A stretch of 64,000 nucleotides of DNA from Arenibacter palladensis (GTDB taxonomy: Bacteria > Bacteroidota > Bacteroidia > Flavobacteriales > Flavobacteriaceae). The first letter of the stretch is position 1. Each line of letters begins with the position of its first letter. Below, piece by piece: positions 1 to 8,901 of the stretch. The notes under the pieces were generated by a model. The model ran no database searches. It worked only from the letters and a program-made list of their open reading frames with translations, and was not told the origin of the DNA. Position numbers and translations under genes: made by a program. Where the stretch lies: assembly GCF_900129275.1 (NCBI RefSeq), contig NZ_FQUX01000001.1, positions 1,484,627 through 1,548,626 of the forward strand, in the 5' to 3' direction.

Positions 1-149
1 TTATCGGCCAAAGCTTCGATGGTCACTTCTGATTTCTCGATGGAAATAAGGTCTTTATTTACTTCGGTATTATCGGAAAGATTATTGTAAACCAATGCAG
101 ATACCAAAAAACAAATAAAATATAAGAGACTTTTTATTTTGTAGGACAT
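1..149 (-). CDS. Small membrane-anchored protein, copy 1 (partial, runs off window)
   Basis: The reading frame starts with ATG at 149-147 and stays open for 49 codons to the window edge, so the C-terminus is missing. The N-terminus begins MSYKIKSLLYF and continues as a hydrophobic segment (about residues 7-22), which should be a single membrane anchor or uncleaved signal. A polar, acidic tail follows (DNTEVNKDLISIEKSE). It is clearly a paralogue of the next gene (290-475): 11 of the first 11 residues are identical and the hydrophobic segment is nearly so. The bases just upstream of both ATGs are also alike (a C-rich run, then AATCT and the ATG). The function is unknown to me. A real gene is supported by the conservation between the two copies. 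Confidence 0.6.
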   Translation of the reverse strand, partial: MSYKIKSLLYFICFLVSALVYNNLSDNTEVNKDLISIEKSEVTIEALAD

Positions 150-243
150 AGATTTGGGGTTTTTTATTATACCTCTAAGATATATAATCTATTGCCTCCA
201 AATTGACCAATGTTGCGAAACCTATTTAAAGCTGTTGTAAAAA

Positions 244-260
244 GACCAATATTTGTGGTC
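244..260 (-). terminator. Weak candidate terminator after small protein copy 2
   Basis: Read on the minus strand, GACCA and TGGTC can pair around a 7-nt loop, and TTTTTAC follows. The stem is only 5 bp, so this is a weak candidate. It lies about 30 bases past the stop of the small gene at 290-475. Confidence 0.3.
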
Positions 261-289
261 ATGAAATTCAATGAAATGTACAGGTGGGC

Positions 290-475
290 TTATTCCTGTA
301 TTTTTTCCAGTTTTGCGAGTTTATGGTCAAGATCCAAATTATCGGATTGTAACTGTATGATTTCGGCCGAATCCCTATTGTTTTTATTGTTATTTTCGGG
401 CTCCAAGGTATAGTACAAGACAGCCGACGCTACAAAACAAACAAAATACAATAAGCTTTTAATTTTATAAGACAT
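290..475 (-). CDS. Small membrane-anchored protein, copy 2 (61 aa)
   Basis: A 61-residue protein with an N-terminal hydrophobic helix (about residues 7-22, YFVCFVASAVLYY) and a charged C-terminal half. The C-terminal half has heptad-like leucines (IIQLQSDNLDLDHKLAKLEKI), compatible with a short coiled coil facing the periplasm or cytoplasm. It shares its first 11 residues with the partial gene at 1-149, and similarity persists to about residue 20, so the two are tandem duplicates. I do not recognise the family. It resembles the many flavobacterial single-pass microproteins of unknown role. The start is the ATG at 475-473, which has the same local upstream sequence as copy 1. Confidence 0.55.
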   Translation of the reverse strand: MSYKIKSLLYFVCFVASAVLYYTLEPENNNKNNRDSAEIIQLQSDNLDLDHKLAKLEKIQE

Positions 476-603
476 AGATTGGGGGGTATTAATAAAGGTC
501 TGAAAGTAGGAAAAATATTAAATGGCGGAAAATAAATATTGTTAAATTTTACATTTAATCGTCAAAAGGTATCCGTTCAACGGAAAAATCTGTGAATTAG
601 GCC

Positions 604-633
604 TAAAAAAGGGCTATCCCTAAAGATAGCCCT
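604..633 (-). terminator. Rho-independent terminator of the metalloprotease gene
   Basis: On the minus strand AGGGCTATC pairs perfectly with GATAGCCCT around a 6-nt loop, and a TTTTTTA tract follows. This is a classical intrinsic terminator about 60 bases after the stop codon of the metalloprotease gene at 694-3195. Confidence 0.85.
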
Positions 634-693
634 ATCCATTTATGTTCAAAGTTACTTTTATTACTTTTAAGGTATTCCTTGAGTTATGATCAT

Positions 694-3195
694 TTAACTG
701 TTGGGATCCAAAATCAATTCGATCCGTTCCACTGCATCCTGTAAATGATACTTGCTCATAGGATCTACAGTCCTGTTGATTGCGTTTTTAAGGTCGCTTC
801 TAAGAATATTCAACTCCGCCCGTGCAATGGATCGAATATCGGACTGACTAGTATTGATTGGGGTGGATTTTTGGTATCCTCCGAAATCTCCCTTTTTGCT
901 TTCGTTTTCAGCGGTCATCAAATAGGCCAGCCTTTCAATATGTGCCTTCTGAAGATTTCTTCTATAGGTGTCAATTTTCTTCCCATTTCGGGTTTCGGAC
1001 CATAGTCCTTTTCTAAGGTCGCCCATCATTTCCAATAGGGAATACGCATCTGTGCCGTTGAGAGTTTGGTTCTCTATCATTCTGGCCAGTTTTCCCAAAC
1101 TCAAAATATTATCCAGCGTTTTAACTTGTAGGCTTCTTATGCGCTCTACGGAACCCGAATACTCTATTTTATTAAAAATGTTGGGTACGATCAGCCATTC
1201 CGGGGTTTGGAACAATTGTTCCTGAACAAATAGCAGGCAGTTTTTTTGATGCTCCCTATCTACAGGAGTGTATACGGCTCCTTCCTGATCATAGGTCTTA
1301 TAATGCTCATAAACACCGCCAATATTGTTGCTGACATGTCCCATATATCTATTGAATTGGGAAATTACCTGGCCGTACATGGTGTCTAGATCATCATACT
1401 CCTTACCTTTTTCGGACGTCCAGTCAATTAATTTTGGAGTTATTCTCTTTAAATTTTCAATGCCATACGCACTTGCCTTAATAGCATCGTCCCCCAAATC
1501 CTCTGTCTGTGAACTGGGATCAACTACATCCCCCACTTGCTGGTGTCCAAAGCGGTATAGCGGATTGCCCGCATGTTCTAGAATCCAACTGTCCAAGGTT
1601 TCCTTTTCTTCCTTGTCGGATTTGTCCAATATAGGTCGGTATCCCCAACCAATGGCATACTTATCGTATATTCCAATATCTGGCATTAGGGCCACACCCT
1701 CGTCTCCGGGTTGGGCAATATAGTTAAAGCGGGCATAGTCCATAATAGAAGGTGCCGTACCATACTTTTTGGTAAAGGAAGCAGAGCGGAGAGAATCTAC
1801 AGGATAGGCTACGCTACTGCCCATATTGTGTGGTAGTCCAAGTGTATGGCCAACCTCGTGCGCTGACACAAATCTAATTAGACGACCCATAACCTCATCC
1901 TTAAAGGCAACACCCCTGGCATCTGGGTTAATGGCCGCTGTTTGTACAAAAAACCAATTTCTTAACAAGGTCATTACATTATGGTACCAGTTAATATCGG
2001 ATTCCAATATTTCACCAGTTCTAGGGTCGCTTACATGCGGTCCATTGGCGTTGGGAATAGGAGAGGCCAAATAGCGAACTACGGAATAACGCACGTCTTC
2101 TGGCGACCATTCCGGGTCTTCTTCGGGAGTTGGGGGATCCTTGGCCAAAATGGCGTTTTTGAAGCCGGCCGCTTCAAAAGCAACTTGCCAGTCCTCTATT
2201 CCCTGCTTTATAAAGGGAACCCAACTTTTAGGTGTAGCCCTATCTACATAATACACAATGGGCTTTTTGGGTTCTACAAGTTCGCCGTTTTTAAATTTTT
2301 CAATATCCTCATCCTTCACTTCTAGCCTCCAACGGTCTAGAAAACGCACGGTTTTGCTCTCTTGTGCATCCAGCCCATAATCTACCTGGCCCCGGGCAAA
2401 CCACCCTACCCGTTTATCAAAATAACGGCGTTTCATGGGTTCTTCCGGGAGTAAGATCATGGAATTGTTTATTTCGATGGAAATGGACCCCAAACTTTCA
2501 TTGGAAGGGGGATTACTTGCCACATAGGTCTTTACATGTCTTGCCTCAATATTTAGGGGGTAACTTTTTAGGGTGCTTATATAACTTCTGGAGTCATCCA
2601 AACGTGAGACCTTATATTCTTTACGGTAATGTTCCGGCATGCCTAGCGCATTTACATCTTTCTCAAAAAGATCGTTCACTTGGATTACTGTGGCGGGATG
2701 CAAGCTATCTTTTTTAAATGCCTTTATATCGAAGGAATACAGAACAGGTTCAAAATTGGAATTTACCACGGCTTCACTTACCGGTAGTGAATCGGCCGCA
2801 ACAATATCATAGCTTACTACCCTAAGTAGGACCTTTTTAGGTAACTTTTCCCATTTAAGTACTTTGGTATTTATTTTTCCCCCTCCAAAGCCAATGCCGG
2901 TAGCCGTTTTGGAAATTCTGCTAACCATGAGCATTTCCTTGTTAAAAAGGGAGTCCGGTATTTCGTAGTAATGATTATCTTCTACTATATGCACATCAAA
3001 AAGGCCCTTATCCGTTTTTGCATCTTTGGTGATTACCTTTTCATAGGATTCTATTTCTCCTTTTTTAGATTTTTCCTTGGTGTCGGAAGATTCGGTTTTT
3101 GTGTTCTTCTTTTTAAAGATTTGTGCTTCAGCAGTATGGTAGCATCCTATAAGCAAAAATGGTAATAACGCCTTCGCGAGTAAATTTTTAATCAT
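694..3195 (-). CDS. Secreted zinc-dependent metalloprotease (DUF5117/DUF4953 type)
   Basis: An 833-residue protein with a Sec signal peptide (about residues 1-24, ending near TAEAQ). The extended zinc motif HEVGHTLGLPHN lies at residues 446-457: His446, His450 and His456 would bind zinc and Glu447 would be the catalytic base. This is the metzincin-like HExxHxxGxxH pattern. The length and the arrangement (N-terminal DUF5117-like region, central protease domain, C-terminal DUF4953-like region) fit the large Bacteroidota group annotated as zinc-dependent metalloproteases. It probably degrades proteins or peptides in the periplasm or outside the cell. It is a single gene: the next gene upstream is 330 bases away and a strong terminator follows. 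The substrate cannot be inferred. Confidence 0.88.
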   Translation of the reverse strand: MIKNLLAKALLPFLLIGCYHTAEAQIFKKKNTKTESSDTKEKSKKGEIESYEKVITKDAKTDKGLFDVHIVEDNHYYEIPDSLFNKEMLMVSRISKTATGIGFGGGKINTKVLKWEKLPKKVLLRVVSYDIVAADSLPVSEAVVNSNFEPVLYSFDIKAFKKDSLHPATVIQVNDLFEKDVNALGMPEHYRKEYKVSRLDDSRSYISTLKSYPLNIEARHVKTYVASNPPSNESLGSISIEINNSMILLPEEPMKRRYFDKRVGWFARGQVDYGLDAQESKTVRFLDRWRLEVKDEDIEKFKNGELVEPKKPIVYYVDRATPKSWVPFIKQGIEDWQVAFEAAGFKNAILAKDPPTPEEDPEWSPEDVRYSVVRYLASPIPNANGPHVSDPRTGEILESDINWYHNVMTLLRNWFFVQTAAINPDARGVAFKDEVMGRLIRFVSAHEVGHTLGLPHNMGSSVAYPVDSLRSASFTKKYGTAPSIMDYARFNYIAQPGDEGVALMPDIGIYDKYAIGWGYRPILDKSDKEEKETLDSWILEHAGNPLYRFGHQQVGDVVDPSSQTEDLGDDAIKASAYGIENLKRITPKLIDWTSEKGKEYDDLDTMYGQVISQFNRYMGHVSNNIGGVYEHYKTYDQEGAVYTPVDREHQKNCLLFVQEQLFQTPEWLIVPNIFNKIEYSGSVERIRSLQVKTLDNILSLGKLARMIENQTLNGTDAYSLLEMMGDLRKGLWSETRNGKKIDTYRRNLQKAHIERLAYLMTAENESKKGDFGGYQKSTPINTSQSDIRSIARAELNILRSDLKNAINRTVDPMSKYHLQDAVERIELILDPNS

Positions 3196-3529
3196 ATTCC
3201 GGGCAATTTTTATGAATTCTTGTAATCTTTCAAAGAACTAAAAATAATTTAAATTCTGGAAGTGGATTTGGATTATTGCCCAATTATAAAATAATTAACG
3301 GAATTATGGGTCTTTCTGAATCTAAGGACACCAATTCTTGTATTATATCAGTAAAAAGAAAAAAAATCACCGACAGTCTGTAACATTTTTAGATTTTACT
3401 AGTCTATTTTAATAGAGAATTTCTTTTTATAGTTTAATTGAATTTAGCATGTGTAAAGTCTTTGTGGTAGCAAAGGCTTTACTTTTGTTATGACTTTTCC
3501 GTTACTTTTAGTGTAATGTAACCTCTGAC
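3196..3529. other. Intergenic region with an imperfect hairpin
   Basis: AT-rich, non-coding stretch between the transporter gene and the metalloprotease gene, which are both on the minus strand. Its main structure is a 12-bp inverted repeat with one G-T mismatch: GTAAAGTCTTTG at 3453-3464 and CAAAGGCTTTAC at 3471-3482, with loop TGGTAG. A short T-run follows on the plus strand only, so its use as terminator for the minus-strand transporter is uncertain. The rest should hold the metalloprotease promoter, which I could not place. Confidence 0.45.
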
Positions 3530-4960
3530 TCAGAAAATCATGGGGATTACGAATTGAAACAATAGGATCAGCAATAACACAGAGATAAGGTTAAGTACAA
3601 TTCCTACCCGTGCCATTTGATATACCTTTATATACCCACTGGCAAAAACTATGGCATTGGGAGGGGTGGCCATGGGCAGCATAAAGGCGCAGCTACTCGC
3701 TATAGTTACCGGAATCAATAAATAGAGTACAGGAACCCCAAGACCTATAGCTATACCTGCAACTACTGGGGCAAGCACTGCAACCAAGGCTACATTGCTC
3801 ATTAATTCTGTCATGAAAAGCATTAATAGAATTAGCAGGGATGCCGTAAATAGTATGCTTATTTCGCTAGTGGAAATAGCATTTGCCACCATATCTACAA
3901 TACCGCTTGTAGACATGCCCTCTGCCAGGGCCAGTCCACCACCGAATAATATCAAAATTCCCCAGGCCAATTTTTCGGTATCGCTCCAACCAATGATAAA
4001 ATCACCTTTTTTAAGGTTAAATGGAATTGCAAAAAGGGAAACCGCGGCTATCATGCTTATGATTGTGTCCGATAGTCCCAGGGACGGAAATATACTGTTG
4101 ATCAGTGTTCTAAAAATCCATAGGAAGACCGTTATTCCAAAGATGGTAAGCACCATTTTTTCTTTACGGCTCGTAGGTCCCAATTTTTTTAATTCTTCCT
4201 GAATAATCTCCTTGGAGCCTGTAAATTTTAATTGCTTATTGGGAAAAAACCATTTTACAAGGACAAGATAACATATGGTTACCAGGATGATTGAAAATGG
4301 TAATCCAATAACCATCCATTTAAGAAAGGAGATTTCAATATTGTATTCGTTTTCCAGTAAACCAATTAAAATTGAATTTGGAGGGGTGCCAATAACCGTA
4401 GCAATACCTCCTGCGTTTGCAGAGAATGCAATCCCCAACATTACATTGAGGGCAAAATTACGATCGTCCTTGGTAAAGCCATCGGCGTCGTTTATTAAAA
4501 GCCCAATGACGGACATGGCAATAGGAAGCATAACCACGGTACTTGCCGTATTGCTGATCCACATGCTTAAAGCTGCCGTAGCGATCATAAACCCCAGGAC
4601 TACCTTGTTCGGTGTGGTACCCGTAATTTTTATGATATTGAGGGCAATACGTTTGTGCAAGTTTACTTTTTCCAGGGCCAAAGCCATTACGAAGCCTCCA
4701 AAAAACAGAAAAATGATGGGACTACCATAGTTGGCACCTACCTCGTTGATGGGCATGATTTTTAATAGGGGAAACAATATAAGGGGCAGCAAGGCCGCCA
4801 CTGAAATGGAAACGGCTTCGGTTATCCACCAGACTACCATCCAAACTGCCACGGCCATTACGGCATCGCCTTTTTCGGAGACCAGGGTATGGGGTAAGTT
4901 TAAAAGAATAAAAAAAAAGATGGGGCCTAAGAATAATCCTAATTTTTTGCTCAAATCCAT
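3530..4960 (-). CDS. DASS/SLC13 family sodium-coupled carboxylate transporter
   Basis: A 476-residue, very hydrophobic protein with about 11-12 predicted membrane helices and no signal peptide. It has the hallmarks of the divalent anion:Na+ symporter (SLC13/INDY) family: an SNT motif at residues 136-138 (MWISNTAST) in the first repeat, an SNV counterpart at 388-390 in the second repeat, and the GTPPN and ATPPN loops (ATPPN at 431-435). Family members import succinate, malate, citrate or sulfate with sodium, so the likely role is uptake of a C4-dicarboxylate or related anion through the inner membrane. The specificity is not readable from sequence. It appears to be transcribed alone. Confidence 0.88.
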   Translation of the reverse strand: MDLSKKLGLFLGPIFFFILLNLPHTLVSEKGDAVMAVAVWMVVWWITEAVSISVAALLPLILFPLLKIMPINEVGANYGSPIIFLFFGGFVMALALEKVNLHKRIALNIIKITGTTPNKVVLGFMIATAALSMWISNTASTVVMLPIAMSVIGLLINDADGFTKDDRNFALNVMLGIAFSANAGGIATVIGTPPNSILIGLLENEYNIEISFLKWMVIGLPFSIILVTICYLVLVKWFFPNKQLKFTGSKEIIQEELKKLGPTSRKEKMVLTIFGITVFLWIFRTLINSIFPSLGLSDTIISMIAAVSLFAIPFNLKKGDFIIGWSDTEKLAWGILILFGGGLALAEGMSTSGIVDMVANAISTSEISILFTASLLILLMLFMTELMSNVALVAVLAPVVAGIAIGLGVPVLYLLIPVTIASSCAFMLPMATPPNAIVFASGYIKVYQMARVGIVLNLISVLLLILLFQFVIPMIF

Positions 4961-5055
4961 ATGGGAGGTTTATGGTCTTCTAAACTAGGTTATTTCTGCC
5001 ATTTATAAAAATGTAAACTGATTAGTTGCTTTAGTTTTTTTGACTTTGATTCTTG

Positions 5056-6495
5056 TTAATTGAAAATCGTCTCCAAGTGTACCAAATTTAGGTCCTTGTC
5101 CACCGCGCCATAAAATATTTTTATGACGGCCAGTTCACCTATGGTAAGTATAGTATCGGTAGTTCGGTAACCGGCCACAAAAAATAATCTATTGTTTATT
5201 TCCAGTATTTCAGGAATAAAGGTTCCCTTGTACTGTAATTTCTTTATTTCAGTACCGGTTGGGTCGAATTTGCGCAAATAGCCATCACCAGTTGAGATTA
5301 CAAAGGTATCTCCCAAGGAGATCATTGCTTGTATTTTATTGTCCACATTGAAATAGTGGGTTTTAAGTTGGTTTCCGTCCGAATCCATTACGTTGAGCTC
5401 GCCATTTCCATAGGTGGCCAGGTTGCCGTTGGACAATTGTATGAGGTGATAGGAGCCATTTAAAAGGTTGGCTTCGGTTATATGCGTTCCCAATACGGAA
5501 TTACTGAGGACTACCGTTTTTGTTACGGCCAAATTAGTGTCGAAAAAAACCAGAATTGGGCTATAATTACTAATGAAGGGTAGGGTATTATTCTTGTTGA
5601 AGGTGGCTCCAAAAGCTATATATCCATTGGTTGTCTTGATCATGTCTGTCAGCACGGCATTATTGGATCCAACAGTTTTAAACTGTACATCGAAGGCATC
5701 ACCATTCGCATTCCTTTTTTCAATAACTGCTTTATAGGTGCCGTTGTCTTTTTGCGTTCCATAGAATATATAATTTACATCCTCCTTCAAATAACCATAA
5801 AGGTATTTGGTAGCAGAACTTAAGGTAGATGTTAGGGCCCAATTGTTATTGAGGGTAATTTCCTGAGACCCGTATAATTCTGGAAGCGTACGGGAAAAAT
5901 GGATGTTCTTATTACCGTTGCCCAGAAAGTTGACATAGGCATTTTCAGTGTTGAATTGTTGGTCGGCTATAAAATTGGAGGTTGGTATAAGATCCATGCC
6001 AATTTCTTTGTAGTAGAATTTGGACATGGTCAGGTTTACAAGATCCTCGGTTTTTTCCAGATAGAATATATTGCCGTTCACAGGGTCAATGCCCATCTCT
6101 ATTGGTATCCCATTGTATCCAAGGGGAATTTCTGGAAACCTGTAATAGGATTCGACTGGGGTTTCCACAAAAATTGTTTTGGTAAAGGTTTTACTATGTT
6201 TTTGGTCATCGTAGACAACAAGGGTAATGGTATAACTGCCTCCCTGCTGATAGGTTACGGAAGGGCTTTCTTGGTTGCTTATTTCATTATTGCCAAAATC
6301 ATAGGAAAAAATAACGGCATTTTCGGAACAATTGGTCAATTGTAAAGTTTCTCCAAGGGCTATGGTATCCGTGCTTACCGTAAAACAGGCCGTCAAGTCT
6401 ATTTCCTCTTCGGGAATGTTGCCCTCCTTATCGTCCTCCTTGGTACAGGAAAGCGCAAATATTGACATGAAAATAATGGCGTAGAAGTGCTTCAT
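5056..6495 (-). CDS. PKD-domain lipoprotein
   Basis: A 479-residue predicted lipoprotein. The signal peptide ends in a lipobox with Cys17 (FALSC) and an acidic linker follows. Residues about 35-110 form one PKD-type immunoglobulin-like domain: ACFTVSTDTIALGETLQLTN, then a YDFG core and a YTITLVVYD strand. The remaining 370 residues look like a beta-propeller made of repeated strands (for example DPVNGNIFYLEKTE and LRKFDPTGTEIKKL), without a family I can name. It is probably displayed at the outer membrane and may bind carbohydrate or protein. No enzyme motif was seen. It is 110 bases downstream of the DUF2231 gene and could be the distal gene of that cassette. Confidence 0.75.
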   Translation of the reverse strand: MKHFYAIIFMSIFALSCTKEDDKEGNIPEEEIDLTACFTVSTDTIALGETLQLTNCSENAVIFSYDFGNNEISNQESPSVTYQQGGSYTITLVVYDDQKHSKTFTKTIFVETPVESYYRFPEIPLGYNGIPIEMGIDPVNGNIFYLEKTEDLVNLTMSKFYYKEIGMDLIPTSNFIADQQFNTENAYVNFLGNGNKNIHFSRTLPELYGSQEITLNNNWALTSTLSSATKYLYGYLKEDVNYIFYGTQKDNGTYKAVIEKRNANGDAFDVQFKTVGSNNAVLTDMIKTTNGYIAFGATFNKNNTLPFISNYSPILVFFDTNLAVTKTVVLSNSVLGTHITEANLLNGSYHLIQLSNGNLATYGNGELNVMDSDGNQLKTHYFNVDNKIQAMISLGDTFVISTGDGYLRKFDPTGTEIKKLQYKGTFIPEILEINNRLFFVAGYRTTDTILTIGELAVIKIFYGAVDKDLNLVHLETIFN

Positions 6496-6605
6496 ACTAA
6501 ATAGATTTGGGATCTATTAGTATTAACGTAGAAAGGACGTTCTTATTTCAGTATTTCGATGTAAATCAATCTTTTAACGCTGATTGTAGCAAGTTGTTGG
6601 CCAAA

Positions 6606-8003
6606 CTAATAAACTATGGAATCCGTGGCTATTTTAGGAAGGTCGTAACCTCCGTAATCTATATGCAATTCGCCTTCTTGTGGGTTGATTATTTGATCTG
6701 GTTTTTTAACAGGGGTATTGAACAGATACACTATCTGTAATTTTTTGAACTTTTTTAATTTTTGGAGATGTGCCTCTTCAAAATTTGTCCCCATCAGGTT
6801 CAGGTTTTTAAGATACTCCAGTTTTTCCAAGGTTTCTATATTCTTTCCTGTTATTGGAGTATTGTCCAATTTTAATACCGTTAGGTGGGGCAAGGTGCTT
6901 ATTTTTTCAAATATGGCATCGGTAATCTGGGTTTCACCTAGATCAAGGTAAACTACTTGGTTCTTAACCGAGGATAGCAAATCAAAATCCTTGTCTGAAA
7001 AGGAAGGTTTATTGATACAGGAGATTTTTATAAAATTGCTTTCCCCACTTATCCGTTCCACGTGAAAGCCCTTTTTCTTTAAAACAGCAATAGTATCCTG
7101 TGAAATTTCGGCAACTTCTACATCCGGGTAAGTATCGTCTTTTGCTTTTGGAAAGAAAGATTGAATTGCTTCTTTTTTTAAGCCTATTTCCCCAATGCTC
7201 TTGTTGAAGGAATTGCCATTGGCTATCCAGATTTTTATAATATCCAATTCTTCCTTGGAGGGCTGATCCTTGTCTTTTGGAGGCATGTGGTCTTCATGTT
7301 CCAACGGCAATATCAATCTTGCGTACAGTGAGCTTTTTTCCGGATCATTCGGCTCTATTATAAGTCCGCTCTCCCCGCCTTTAAGAATGCCATTTTCTTC
7401 CTCCAAACGCAATTCCCCTTTTTCTTTTTTCTCATTGTGGCAGCTTACACATCTATTATTGAGGATAGGTTGCACAAGGTCTGTATAAAGTATGGCCTCT
7501 TCCCAATTTTCTTCTTGCAGTGTAGGGGGTTCATAAACTTCCGGTCCAACACCCAATAGCGATTTTATACTGTTGGGTAGAGGTTCAATGAGGTAATCCG
7601 ATCCATGTGTAATGTTTCCCCCAAGGTGCCCGGTGAACGATATCAGAAATAGCAATGAGAACGACAAAAGGACCACTGGTACCCGCTTTATGAATTCGAT
7701 TTTTGAAGAGGCTGTCAATCGAAGGTACATCAACAAAGAAAATAAGGCGGTTAGAATGCCCAGCCATAAATGAAATTTTACCGTATCAAAGGAATATCCT
7801 TCGCCTTTATAAAGCAGATAGCCACTTATACAGGCTATGGTGGCGAAAATAAATGCCCATTGAAACAGGAGTCCAATTATTTTGGACCATTCCTTATTCT
7901 TTCTATCATACCATTGCAATAATAGGGCGGCAATAATAAATCCTATTGGTAAATGCACTACAAGGGGGTGTAAGCGCCCTATCAATTGTTGAATAACTTC
8001 CAT
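6606..8003 (-). CDS. DUF2231 membrane protein with c-type haem motif and leucine-rich repeats
   Basis: A 465-residue protein with three parts. Residues 1-150 hold four or five membrane helices of DUF2231 type (GRLHPLVVHLPIGF, with histidines able to ligate haem). Residues about 170-270 form a planctomycete-type cytochrome c domain with the haem motif CVSCH at 185-189 and the distal MPPK motif. Residues about 300-465 contain leucine-rich repeats (for example LTVLKLDNTPITGKNIETL). In planctomycetes and Bacteroidota such proteins sit beside DUF1501 and DUF1553 genes. A redox or electron-transfer role at the inner membrane facing the periplasm is plausible. It is the last gene of a tight cassette: its ATG lies 3 bases after the stop of the TIM-barrel gene. 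Confidence 0.82.
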   Translation of the reverse strand: MEVIQQLIGRLHPLVVHLPIGFIIAALLLQWYDRKNKEWSKIIGLLFQWAFIFATIACISGYLLYKGEGYSFDTVKFHLWLGILTALFSLLMYLRLTASSKIEFIKRVPVVLLSFSLLFLISFTGHLGGNITHGSDYLIEPLPNSIKSLLGVGPEVYEPPTLQEENWEEAILYTDLVQPILNNRCVSCHNEKKEKGELRLEEENGILKGGESGLIIEPNDPEKSSLYARLILPLEHEDHMPPKDKDQPSKEELDIIKIWIANGNSFNKSIGEIGLKKEAIQSFFPKAKDDTYPDVEVAEISQDTIAVLKKKGFHVERISGESNFIKISCINKPSFSDKDFDLLSSVKNQVVYLDLGETQITDAIFEKISTLPHLTVLKLDNTPITGKNIETLEKLEYLKNLNLMGTNFEEAHLQKLKKFKKLQIVYLFNTPVKKPDQIINPQEGELHIDYGGYDLPKIATDSIVY

Positions 8004-8006
8004 AAA

Positions 8007-8876
8007 TTATTTGTTCAATTTTAGGCGTTCCTTTAAGGACTCCATCATAAAAACATTGGCCTGCCATTGATCGGAAACCGGTACACGGGTATAGGGCAGG
8101 GTAGGCATATAATCTGCAGGCCCGAATTCTGTAGTCACTGTTACAACGCCATTATTTTCCTTCCAGCCTTTGCGGATTACTTGTTCCCATATGCCCAAAT
8201 GTCTCTCCAAGGCATTGGTCCATTCAGGGGCCCTTGGGTCATTTACCTGAGGTCCTTCGGCATAACCGATACGGGCGTGGATATGGTTGGATTTTTTTAT
8301 GACCTCCCCCAACAATTCGTCTTTGCCCTGTAGGAGGGATTCATGTACTACCATCCAATGGCTAATGTCCAGCGTAAGTTTAAGATCAGGAATTAGGTTC
8401 AAATATTTGTTGGTGTCCGGTAGATTGTAACTAAAACGACCCCTATGGGTTTCGTGATAAACGGGAATGTTGTGTTTGGCGCTTATGGTATTGGCCGCAT
8501 CAATGAACGCCCTGTTCTCTTCCATTGTAAAAAAATCACTGCCGGTCTGACTATTGATCAGTACCGGTTTCCATAACATTAAGGTCTCCAGAACACTTTT
8601 GTACTGTTCCAAACTCTCCTTGAATGGCAATCCCTTATTGGTGCCATGTAACAGATTTAAAAGTAGGCCATGTTTTTTCAAGGCGCCCTTTAAGGCTTCC
8701 TGTTTATCGGATGTCGTGGGCAGCCATAATTCCACTCCGTCATATCCCGAGGTCTTGGCCCGTTCGCAAAAGGCATCCAAGGACAATTGGTTTCCCCAAT
8801 CGGTTTGAAAAAATAGAACCTTATCTTGACCATAGGAAAATAGTAAGGATCCAAAAAGTATGATAAATAATCGCAT
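8007..8876 (-). CDS. Secreted sugar phosphate isomerase/epimerase-like TIM barrel protein
   Basis: A 289-residue protein of the xylose-isomerase-like TIM barrel family (AP endonuclease 2 superfamily). A short signal peptide (MRLFIILFGSLLFSYGQ) places it outside the cytoplasm, which is unusual for a sugar isomerase but common in these cassettes. The metal-binding positions of the fold are visible: a Glu in VYHETHRG, an Asp and His in LTLDISHW, a His in HIHARIG and a Glu in TTEFGP. It probably binds a divalent metal and acts on a sugar or sugar-like molecule in the periplasm. Isomerase, epimerase and lyase activities are all possible. It lies 25 bases after the DUF1501 gene and directly before the DUF2231 gene. 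Confidence 0.82.
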   Translation of the reverse strand: MRLFIILFGSLLFSYGQDKVLFFQTDWGNQLSLDAFCERAKTSGYDGVELWLPTTSDKQEALKGALKKHGLLLNLLHGTNKGLPFKESLEQYKSVLETLMLWKPVLINSQTGSDFFTMEENRAFIDAANTISAKHNIPVYHETHRGRFSYNLPDTNKYLNLIPDLKLTLDISHWMVVHESLLQGKDELLGEVIKKSNHIHARIGYAEGPQVNDPRAPEWTNALERHLGIWEQVIRKGWKENNGVVTVTTEFGPADYMPTLPYTRVPVSDQWQANVFMMESLKERLKLNK

Positions 8877-8901
8877 TTTATTGGTTTGGTTGATTTGTGA
8901 T

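Noticed and set aside
4275..4730. 151-codon plus-strand frame inside the SLC13 transporter gene
   Set aside because: Antisense shadow of a hydrophobic protein gene with no family motif of its own.
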